Part shown: piece after piece, positions 1 through 6,687 of the stretch
How the letters are laid out: every line of letters starts with the position of its first letter
How positions within the stretch are numbered: the stretch's first letter is position 1
From: a virus
DNA length: 64,000 bases
Virus record (IMG/VR): IMGVR_UViG_3300031552_000003
Span: 1-64,000 of that record
Direction: 5' to 3' (one strand)
Notes under the pieces: generated by a model
What the model was told of the DNA's origin: nothing
The model's database searches: none
What the model saw: the letters and a program-made list of their open reading frames with translations, nothing else
Program-made: the position numbers and the translations under genes

Positions 1-220
1 ATAGGGTAAAGGGTATAAGGGAATAGAGAAAGGAACCAAGGATCAAAAACCAGGTTAAATGTATAATCAAAGGGAAAAAGAACATATAAAGGTGATAATA
101 TAGTATAAGGTAAGAAGAGGAAGAATAGGGGGGAAAGAATAGGGGGGAGAAGAGAAATAAAGAATAATAAAGAGAATAAAAAAAGAACAAAGAAGAGAAT
201 AAAAAAAGTGTGCTATTTGG

Positions 221-249
221 CCCCTCCCTTTGGTCCCTCCCTCCCCCCC
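221..249 (-). repeat. Potential G-quadruplex tract
   Basis: The + strand reads C4-T-C3-TTTGGT-C3-T-C3-T-C7. The complementary strand therefore has five G-runs of at least three separated by 1 to 6 bases, which satisfies the usual G-quadruplex pattern. It is very unlike the surrounding A/T-rich DNA. Folding is not shown by sequence alone. Confidence 0.5.
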
Positions 250-320
250 GTGCTATATGATATAAAACGCACGTGTGCGTGCATCCCAGTAGCTGTGCGG
301 GATACATGAGAATATCAATC

Positions 321-580
321 TGTATAATCACTATATATTAGCCTGTATAATCACCAATAATTACATATAATCACTTATGCTAATCATGCATGTTAATACA
401 CCATACACCATCATTGTACTGATATATGAGTTGTAATATTGATAATCATATATAGCAATACTTGATAATCATAGATAGCTACGCTGATAATCACAAAACA
501 GCAATTCAATAATAAATATGATTATCATTCCGCATAATCTGTGATATATTACATAACTGATAAGCACAACTGATAATCAT
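321..580. repeat. Iteron-like cluster of TGATAATCA 9-mers
   Basis: Exact copies of TGATAATCA occur at 440-448, 463-471, 485-493 and 571-579, with an inverted copy (TGATTATCA) at 519-527. Related copies (TATAATCAC and similar) lie at 321-331, 344-354 and 364-374, and a one-base variant at 558-567. Repeated 9-mers in an A/T-rich region are typical of initiator-binding iterons or clustered operators. Which protein binds them cannot be told from this window. Confidence 0.6.
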
Positions 581-631
581 CAACACGTACCTTGTGCATG
601 TGTACACATCCTATCAGGAATATATACTAAT

Positions 632-672
632 TGATAATAGATAATAGATAATAGATAATTGATAATTGATAT
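632..672 (+). repeat. Short tandem repeat GATAATA/GATAATT
   Basis: About six head-to-tail 7-bp units, GATAATA followed by GATAATT, lie just after the 9-mer cluster. The pure A/T-rich character would make it easy to melt, as in an origin unwinding element; this is an inference. Confidence 0.6.
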
Positions 673-842
673 ACATATGCTTATCACATGTATATGATGT
701 GCGCATACTGTATGATATACACAATACACGACATGCAGTACACGTGATGAGTGCAGACAGGCAGGCGGCGGGGATTCGTACGGCGTGTCAAATCGAAAAA
801 GGGGACGGGAGGACCCCCCTCACATATTCCCAAATTTTTTTA

Positions 843-904
843 GAAAAATTCAAAGTGAAAAAAATATTATCAAAAAATTTTACGAAAAATTCAAAGTGAA
901 AAAA
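843..904 (+). repeat. 21-bp direct repeat, two copies
   Basis: The sequence starting GAAAAATTCAAAGTGAAAAA occurs at 843-863 and again at 884-904, a 41-bp period (about four helical turns). It sits between the GC-rich patch and the terS leader. It could be a regulator-binding pair for late transcription or a packaging element; no match to a known site is claimed. Confidence 0.6.
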
Positions 905-1059
905 GAGAAGGTGTTTTGTTTTATGTTTTCTCTATATAAAGGACTGGGATTTTTAAATTTTATATGTTAATCAATAGTGTGGATATTTTGGTTTGTGGTG
1001 TTTTTTATTGTTGTTTTGTTTTTTATTGTTTAATGTTATATATTTATGGTGTTTTTTAA

Positions 1060-1755
1060 ATGATTTTGATTATGATGCGCAGGAAAAAACCAGTAAAATC
1101 AAAAATACCTAAAGAAAAAGATATTATCGATAGGTTTCCTTTGGTTAAAGGATCAGATGGAATTGATAATCCTGATTTTTTAGATAAATTGAAAAAGGGG
1201 GTTTTTGATAAAGAAGATTTACCATATCCTGAAAGAGGGGGGCCGCGGATAAAGTTTAAGAATGATTTTACACGGCAGGTTTATTATTTGGCCAGGATGG
1301 GGGCACGTATATGTGATATAGCTGAATTTTTTAACGTGTCCCATATTTGTGTTGATAAGTGGAAACAACAGAATGTTGATTTTCGGGAAGCTTATCTTGA
1401 GGGGCATTGGTTGTTCGGGATGAAAGTTGGGGAAACTTTGGGGCAAAGGGCACTTGGGTATAGTTACACGGAAATAGAAAAGTCACAACATGTGGATAGG
1501 CAAGGGGAAATCAGGGATTTGGTAAAAACTACAACTAAACACATGCCCCCTGACGTGACAGCGATTATCTTTTATTTGAAAAACAGGTTTAGGGATTCGT
1601 GGATGGATGTGCACCGGGCAGAAATTGATGCGCGGATAGATGTGGACATTTCCAAAAAATTGGATATGGAAGTGCTTACTGATGATGAGAAAGCCATGAT
1701 AAAAAGTATAGCAATTAAAAATATTAGTTCCGTGCATGGGGTATCCGATAATTAA
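1060..1755 (+). CDS. terS: Terminase small subunit (likely)
   Basis: The 231-residue protein has a helix-turn-helix region at about residues 76-107 (ARMGARICDIAEFFNVSHIC then a recognition-like helix), as in DNA-binding domains of small terminases. Basic residues cluster at the N terminus. The gene lies directly upstream of the large terminase and overlaps it by 20 bp, the usual terS-terL order. Three possible ATG starts (1060, 1072, 1075) lie close together; the later two give a protein only 4-5 residues shorter. TerS recognises the packaging site on concatemeric DNA and regulates TerL; the repeat region just upstream is a natural candidate target. Identification rests on the HTH and position rather than on a diagnostic family motif. 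Confidence 0.75.
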   Translation: MILIMMRRKKPVKSKIPKEKDIIDRFPLVKGSDGIDNPDFLDKLKKGVFDKEDLPYPERGGPRIKFKNDFTRQVYYLARMGARICDIAEFFNVSHICVDKWKQQNVDFREAYLEGHWLFGMKVGETLGQRALGYSYTEIEKSQHVDRQGEIRDLVKTTTKHMPPDVTAIIFYLKNRFRDSWMDVHRAEIDARIDVDISKKLDMEVLTDDEKAMIKSIAIKNISSVHGVSDN

Positions 1756-4700
1756 TCGAAAAGATAATACTGTATATACCAGGGATGAGATACTTAAGAC
1801 TGCCCTGGAAAACCCTTATGCGGCTATTGTTAGCTTGGGGGGGTTGACGTTGTTCGAGTTTGTGCAGTGTTTTTGGAATGAAGTCAGTGACGACGAATTG
1901 AAAATAAACTGGCATATTCCATATCTTTGTGGACAACTTGAAGAAATTGCTGAACGGGTAGGAAAAAAAGAAAAAAAGTTATATGATTTGATAACAAATA
2001 TTCCACCCGGGACTACAAAGACGATTATATGCAGTGTTATGTTCCCGGTTTGGTGTTGGACAAAATGGTATTGGATGAAATTTATTACCGGATCGTACAG
2101 TAGTGACCTTAGTTTGGAAAGTGCAGAAAAAAGCCGTGATATTATACGGTCTGATAAATTTAAATTGTTGTTCCCGGATATAATTATCAAAGAAGATAAA
2201 GATACTAAGTCTAATTACAGGATTGCTTTTAAAATACGTGATTATAAAGGGAAGGCCAGTAGGACAGTATTAGGTGGGGGAAGGTATTCTACTTCGGTAG
2301 GGGGCACGATAATGGGGTTTCACGGGCATATAAACATATGGGACGATCCGCTAAATCCAAAGCAAGCTGTTTCAGAAGCTTTATTGAAAATTGCAAACGA
2401 TTGGATTGACCAATCTGCCAGTACACGTAAAATAGATAAAGAAGTTTCTGTTACAATATTAGTGATGCAGCGCTTACATCAATGTTTGTTACCAGAAACA
2501 CGAATATATACACCAAATGGGTTTAAAGAAATTCAAAATTTTAAATTAGATGATGTTGTATATACAAGTTTTGGAAAACAAAATGTTCAAGGTGTTTTTA
2601 ATAGGGAGTATGATGGAAATATCATAAGTATATGCCCCAGTGGGCATCCTGAAAATATAAAAGTAACAGAAACACATCAAATATATACTCAAAGAGGTTG
2701 GGTAAAAGCAGGTGATTTGAATTTAAAAGATATACTATTATACCCTATTACAGAACATAAAGAATCCATTGTATTATCTGAATTATGGCCGGAAATGCCT
2801 ATAAAAGATAAATCTCCAAAAATATTCAGATCAAATTTTAATGGGGATACTAAACGTGTTCCTTATGAAGTATTAAAAAAATTAGTAGATGCAGGAAAGA
2901 GTAGTACAGAACTTGCAGAATATTTTGGGTTTAAAAACAGACAAATTATTGATTTGTATATTGCTAAATATAAAATAAAGAGAAAAGCAGCAGTAAGTAT
3001 ATCAAACGAAATTATAAATGATCTTAATTTTTGGAGAGTTGTTGGGTATTGGCTTGCAGAAGGGTGTTTAGTAAAAGGAAGAAGAGGGATATCACATGTA
3101 GTACGTTTTTCCTTTGGAAATAAGGATAAAGAAATGATAGCAGATACAGTAGCTATTTTAAAAAAATATAAAATTTCAGTTCATGTAAATGATACAAAAT
3201 ATAATAGTTTTTGTGTTAGGTTTTCTTCGTATCAATTTGCATTATTTTTAGAAAATAATTTTGGAGTAGGGGCAGGAAATAAACACCTTCCTGATTGGAT
3301 TTTTTCTTTACCTAAAGAATATTTTGCACAGCTATTAAAGGGGTATTGGTTAGGGGATGGGAGTATTATTCGTAATTCGATTAGGCTAACTTCTGTATCC
3401 TTGCAATTATTAACAGATATACAAAATACCTTACTATCTTTTAATGTAATTTCTTCTATATATGCTTCAAAACCTTCATATAAATGTAAAATACAGACAG
3501 GGCCAGGAAAAGGCCGTATAATAGAAGGGAAATTAATTCCGTATGAATTGCGAGCAACAATTTGTGATATTTCTTCTAACTTTTGGGGGATTTCTGAAAA
3601 TAACACAGTGAAATATAAAAAATTACCGATTAATAGAATTAATGGTAAATGGATGTGTGTTAAAATAAATCACTTAGAAGTTGAAAAATATAAAGGTTTG
3701 GTGTATGATATTACAACACCTTGTCATGATTTTTTATCAGGTTTAGTGATGTTACACAATAGTGACCCAACAGGGCATTTGCTGGAAAAAATTAAAGAAG
3801 GAAAACAAATAAAGCACATTTGTCTCCCGGGGGAAATTGTGAATTATCGTGATAAAGTTAGCCCACTTGAACTTATTGAAAATTATTCGGAAGAAGGGTT
3901 GTTAGATCCTGTACGTTTAAGTACAGCAGCATTGAAAGAACTTGAAGCAGACCTTGGGCAATATGGATATGCCGGGCAAATAGGACAAAGCCCAACACCT
4001 CCCGGGGGAGGGATGTTTAAAGTAGATAATTTCCAAATCATAGACCATTTGCCTAATTCTTCTCATCTTATGCAAATGATGCGTTATTGGGACAAAGCAG
4101 GGACAGAAGGGGGAGGAAAACGGACAGCAGGGGTTAAAATAGTGAAACTTACTAATGGCAAATACATAGTTGTTGATGTTCGAAAAGGACAATGGGAAGC
4201 AGAAAAAAGGGAACGGATAATTAAACAAACAGCACAAGCTGATGAAAGGGATTGTGAAATAGGAATTGAGCAGGAACCAGGGCCAATTTGGGAAGATGAA
4301 AAAGTTCAAATGGCAAATGGGATATTAAAAAAATTAAAAGATGTTAAAAAAGGGGATTTTGTAATTAATTGGAAAGGAAAATCTACAAAAGTATTAGAAA
4401 TATATCAACAAGGAACATTGCCTATATTAAAAATTACTACTGATTCAGGAAGAGAGATACACACAGCATATAATCATCCATTTTTAACGCCTAATGGATG
4501 GGTTAACGCAGATCATTTACAAATTGATGATAATTTAGCATTAAAAACTGATATTCAAATAAAAATAACATCATTTCCGTCTATTGAAGAGTGTAGATTA
4601 GCTGGATATTTTGTAGGTGATGGTTGTTGTACATGGACAAAAAATAAAGAAATAACATGTAATTCAAATATAGTTTGTTCAGATGTTCTTGAGGGCAAGG

Positions 4701-5581
4701 ATATAATTTATTGTGCTGAAAAATTAGGGTTTAAAGTACATGTTGGTGGAAGTAAAGGTTGGACATATTATATTTCAGGAGGTATTAAAGATTGGCTAAA
4801 AAATAGGGGTTTAGCAGGTAAAAACACATTTCAAAAAAGAATCCCTGAATGGGTTTTAAAAGCAGATAATGTTTGTGTAGCTAATTTTTTGGGGGCTTAT
4901 TTAGCGTGTGATGGTTCCGTGATGAACACAAAACACCATCCATGTGTAGAATATTATAGCACAAATTTGGATTTATTAAAAGATACCCAAAGCACATTAT
5001 TACGATTTGGAATTTATACAATGTTAAGAAAACGAAATTATAAAGATGAATTTCAAAAAACAAGACATTTTTGTTATAGGATTACAACCAGAAGAAGTGA
5101 TGGATCAATGGGAAGATTTGCAAAATATATTCCTGTTTACGGAATTAAAGGAGAAAAATTAAAAATATTTAATCATTTGAATTTTGACCAGCCATATATT
5201 TCAGATCCAATCGTGTCTATTGAAAAAATGGATAAAATGTTGTGTAGGTGTATTGCAGTGAAAGATGGGGAAAGTTTTTTAGTAAATGATGTAGTGGTAC
5301 ATAATTCAGGTGGAAAAGAATCAGCAGAAGCTACTATGAGAAATTTAGCAGGATTTGTAGTACATAAAGATTTGCCAAAAGGGGATAAAATATACAGGGC
5401 AGATCCATTTTCAGTACAGGTAAATGAAGGAAATGTGATGTTGTTGCGGGGAGATTGGAACCATGATTTTATAGAAGAGCTCAGATTTTTTCCATTTGGA
5501 AATTTTAAAGATCAGGTTGATGCTGCATCTGCTGCATTTAATTTATTAGCAACAAAAAAAATAGCAGGGAGGATAACTTAA
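1736..5581 (+). CDS. terL: Terminase large subunit interrupted by two inteins
   Basis: The 1281-residue precursor encodes the ATP-driven packaging motor. Removing two inteins (residues 250-675 and 850-1190) leaves 514 residues, a normal TerL size. The extein shows Walker A PPGTTKT (about 90-96), Walker B with IWDD (201-204), a packaging motif ending RLHQ followed after splicing by SDPTGHLL, and a nuclease domain with RYWDKAGT. Its C terminus reads FPFGNFKDQVDAASAAF, which is highly typical of TerL. Both inteins sit in conserved TerL motifs and both are followed by Ser, so splicing is needed for activity. The gene overlaps terS by 20 bp. The 21-bp segment at 2252-2272, encoding KASRTVL, recurs exactly at 46294-46314. 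Confidence 0.95.
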   Translation: MGYPIINRKDNTVYTRDEILKTALENPYAAIVSLGGLTLFEFVQCFWNEVSDDELKINWHIPYLCGQLEEIAERVGKKEKKLYDLITNIPPGTTKTIICSVMFPVWCWTKWYWMKFITGSYSSDLSLESAEKSRDIIRSDKFKLLFPDIIIKEDKDTKSNYRIAFKIRDYKGKASRTVLGGGRYSTSVGGTIMGFHGHINIWDDPLNPKQAVSEALLKIANDWIDQSASTRKIDKEVSVTILVMQRLHQCLLPETRIYTPNGFKEIQNFKLDDVVYTSFGKQNVQGVFNREYDGNIISICPSGHPENIKVTETHQIYTQRGWVKAGDLNLKDILLYPITEHKESIVLSELWPEMPIKDKSPKIFRSNFNGDTKRVPYEVLKKLVDAGKSSTELAEYFGFKNRQIIDLYIAKYKIKRKAAVSISNEIINDLNFWRVVGYWLAEGCLVKGRRGISHVVRFSFGNKDKEMIADTVAILKKYKISVHVNDTKYNSFCVRFSSYQFALFLENNFGVGAGNKHLPDWIFSLPKEYFAQLLKGYWLGDGSIIRNSIRLTSVSLQLLTDIQNTLLSFNVISSIYASKPSYKCKIQTGPGKGRIIEGKLIPYELRATICDISSNFWGISENNTVKYKKLPINRINGKWMCVKINHLEVEKYKGLVYDITTPCHDFLSGLVMLHNSDPTGHLLEKIKEGKQIKHICLPGEIVNYRDKVSPLELIENYSEEGLLDPVRLSTAALKELEADLGQYGYAGQIGQSPTPPGGGMFKVDNFQIIDHLPNSSHLMQMMRYWDKAGTEGGGKRTAGVKIVKLTNGKYIVVDVRKGQWEAEKRERIIKQTAQADERDCEIGIEQEPGPIWEDEKVQMANGILKKLKDVKKGDFVINWKGKSTKVLEIYQQGTLPILKITTDSGREIHTAYNHPFLTPNGWVNADHLQIDDNLALKTDIQIKITSFPSIEECRLAGYFVGDGCCTWTKNKEITCNSNIVCSDVLEGKDIIYCAEKLGFKVHVGGSKGWTYYISGGIKDWLKNRGLAGKNTFQKRIPEWVLKADNVCVANFLGAYLACDGSVMNTKHHPCVEYYSTNLDLLKDTQSTLLRFGIYTMLRKRNYKDEFQKTRHFCYRITTRRSDGSMGRFAKYIPVYGIKGEKLKIFNHLNFDQPYISDPIVSIEKMDKMLCRCIAVKDGESFLVNDVVVHNSGGKESAEATMRNLAGFVVHKDLPKGDKIYRADPFSVQVNEGNVMLLRGDWNHDFIEELRFFPFGNFKDQVDAASAAFNLLATKKIAGRIT
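2252..2272 (+). repeat. 21-bp segment of terL repeated at 46294-46314
   Basis: The sequence AAGGCCAGTAGGACAGTATT plus one further A is identical at 2252-2272 and 46294-46314, with mismatches immediately on both sides. Here it is in frame in terL, encoding KASRTVL (residues 173-179). In the second copy the leftward transcript would carry the complement. Confidence 0.9.
2483..3760 (+). other. TerL intein 1 (class 1, LAGLIDADG type)
   Basis: The 426-residue intein runs from Cys250 to Asn675 of the TerL precursor. Block A reads CLLPETRIYTPNGFKEI, and block B has TETHQIYTQRGW with the conserved T-x-x-H. Two LAGLIDADG-type helices are visible (VVGYWLAEG near residue 437 and LLKGYWLGDGSI near 537). 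The C terminus reads GLVYDITTPCHDFL then VMLHN, followed by Ser676. All residues for the standard pathway (Cys1, B-block His, His-Asn, +1 Ser) are present. The homing-endonuclease domain looks intact, so it may still invade intein-free terL alleles. Confidence 0.93.
4283..5305 (+). other. TerL intein 2, apparently starting with Pro (class 3-like)
   Basis: The 341-residue intein runs from residue 850 to Asn1190 of the TerL precursor. The extein junction must be EQEPG followed by SGGKESAE, a conserved TerL stretch, so the first intein residue is Pro, not Cys, Ser or Thr. Block A aligns as PIWEDEKVQMANG then LKKLKDVKKGD. Block B contains NHPFLTPNGW, two LAGLIDADG helices read RLAGYFVGDG (about 955) and NFLGAYLACDG (about 1052), and the C terminus reads CRCIAVKDGESFL then VVVHN before Ser1191. 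A Cys in block F replaces the usual Asp, as in class 3 inteins that use a block F nucleophile. The other class 3 marks (Trp in block B next to the His, Thr before His-Asn) are not seen: the residues are Phe and Val. Confidence 0.85.
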
Positions 5582-5606
5582 TAAATATAAATTTTATAAT
5601 TGATTA

Positions 5607-5816
5607 ATGATGAATACAGGTAAAGTAAAATTTTATAATGAATCAAAAGGATATGGTTTTATCATATTGGATGATATAAATGCATCAGAAATATTTTTCC
5701 ATTGCACAAAAGTATTAGGTGGTGTGATTAAAAAAGATTCATTAGTTGAATTTGATGTTGAAAATACTAAAAAAGGATTGATTGCAATTAATGTTAAACC
5801 TATTTTAAATTATTAA
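5607..5816 (+). CDS. Cold-shock domain protein
   Basis: The 69-residue protein is a single CspA-type OB fold: GKVKFYNESKGYGFI contains RNP1 (KGYGFI) and IFFHCTKV contains RNP2. Length is normal for bacterial CspA. Such proteins bind single-stranded RNA or DNA and melt RNA structure in the cytoplasm. It follows terL by 25 bp, at the start of the accessory part of the late operon. Tandem ATGs at 5607 and 5610 leave the start ambiguous by one residue. Confidence 0.9.
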   Translation: MMNTGKVKFYNESKGYGFIILDDINASEIFFHCTKVLGGVIKKDSLVEFDVENTKKGLIAINVKPILNY

Positions 5817-5820
5817 TATT

Positions 5821-6174
5821 ATGTCAACAATAGTATATAATGTTGAATTAGCAGAAATAGACCTTGTGTTTATTCAGAATGATACTATTGATATTTCTTT
5901 TTTGGTAGAAAGGAATTATGTTGAATTGGATATGACAGGTATGCGATTAGATATGACAGTCAGAACATGCGATACATCTTCAACATTGATTCGTTCATTT
6001 TCAAGTGAGGGATCAGATCCTAAAATAACGATTTATACAACTGTATTTAATGTAAAGGATACTGGTTTTGTTGTTAATGGAAAATATAAGTATGATATGC
6101 AGCTTACAGATGGTACTGATGTAAGTACTATAATGAAAGGATTATTAATCGTAGAAGGTGAGGTGACTGTATAA
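5821..6174 (+). CDS. Hypothetical structural-type protein (BppU-N-like fold suspected)
   Basis: A 117-residue beta-rich protein with no catalytic motif visible. The pattern of a polar short strand, then a line such as FIQNDTIDISFLVERNYVEL and LDMTVRTC, resembles N-terminal domains of baseplate or fibre proteins (BppU-N/DUF2479 group), which anchor receptor-binding proteins. The gene sits in a run of small late genes leading to a large surface protein. The resemblance is by eye only. Confidence 0.6.
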   Translation: MSTIVYNVELAEIDLVFIQNDTIDISFLVERNYVELDMTGMRLDMTVRTCDTSSTLIRSFSSEGSDPKITIYTTVFNVKDTGFVVNGKYKYDMQLTDGTDVSTIMKGLLIVEGEVTV

Positions 6175-6341
6175 TGAATAAGATTAATGTAATATACCAG
6201 AATAAGATTAATGTAACATATCAGAATATGAAAAAGTTTAGAATTTTTGTTTCTGATTTTTTTGATAAAGGAATAAAAGATATTGAAAGATTTATTATAA
6301 AAGATAGTGAAGGTTTTATAATAATTGATAATACACAATAA
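6174..6341 (+). CDS. Small hypothetical protein, 55 residues
   Basis: The ATG overlaps the previous stop in a TAATG arrangement, which supports translational coupling. The product begins with an imperfect duplication (NKINVIYQ then NKINVTYQ) and ends FIIIDNTQ. It fills the gap between two neighbours with one spare base before the next ATG. No family is recognised. Confidence 0.6.
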   Translation: MNKINVIYQNKINVTYQNMKKFRIFVSDFFDKGIKDIERFIIKDSEGFIIIDNTQ

Positions 6342-6342
6342 T

Positions 6343-6687
6343 ATGTTTAAAAGTTTAACAATAACGACAGAAGAACTTCAATTGAGAAGTGATTTTACTA
6401 AAGTAGTTAAAATAGATTATATAGCAGTTATTCCTTTTACAAGATCATTAACAATAATTACAGGGAAAATATTAGCTACAGATGATGTTTTTACAATAGC
6501 AACAGGGGCTATTGAAGGAGGGTCTGCTAAATTGATATTAATAGGCGATGGGGTTCATATTCCTAATTTTGATGCATATGATTATACATTTGGAAATTAT
6601 GATAAAGATACTGGTGTTATCAATAAAATAATATTTGAATATTTAGACGAAAAAAGTTGTGTAACAATAAATAACATGTATCCATGA
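6343..6687 (+). CDS. Hypothetical structural-type protein
   Basis: A 114-residue beta-rich protein starting MFKSLTITTEELQ. A TTG 18 bases upstream is in frame but the ATG at 6343 directly after the preceding stop is a better start. It has no signal peptide or membrane segment. Its stop overlaps the next start (ATGA). The size, composition and setting suggest a virion accessory or fibre-related protein; no family is recognised. Confidence 0.65.
   Translation: MFKSLTITTEELQLRSDFTKVVKIDYIAVIPFTRSLTIITGKILATDDVFTIATGAIEGGSAKLILIGDGVHIPNFDAYDYTFGNYDKDTGVINKIIFEYLDEKSCVTINNMYP

Larger units (their letters stand above)
1..1059. other. Non-coding repeat-rich region upstream of the terminase genes
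   Basis: No convincing gene is seen. Positions 1-205 are almost all purine on the + strand, including two G6 runs near 126-150. A pyrimidine tract with a C7 run follows at 221-249, then an A/T-rich stretch packed with TGATAATCA-type 9-mers (321-580) and short tandem repeats (632-672). A locally GC-rich patch lies around 745-820, followed by a direct repeat (843-904) and a T-rich leader into the small terminase gene. Placement immediately before terS fits a packaging and/or replication-origin region, but that role is inferred from position and repeats only. Confidence 0.6.

Noticed and set aside
666-970. Two overlapping rightward frames of 77 and 61 codons
   Set aside because: They start at weak codons, read through low-complexity and repeat sequence, lack any protein-like pattern and cross the direct repeat; the region looks regulatory.
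1736-5581. TerL length taken as gene fusion or assembly error
   Set aside because: Both extra segments have intein terminal blocks and LAGLIDADG motifs and their removal restores a continuous 514-residue TerL.
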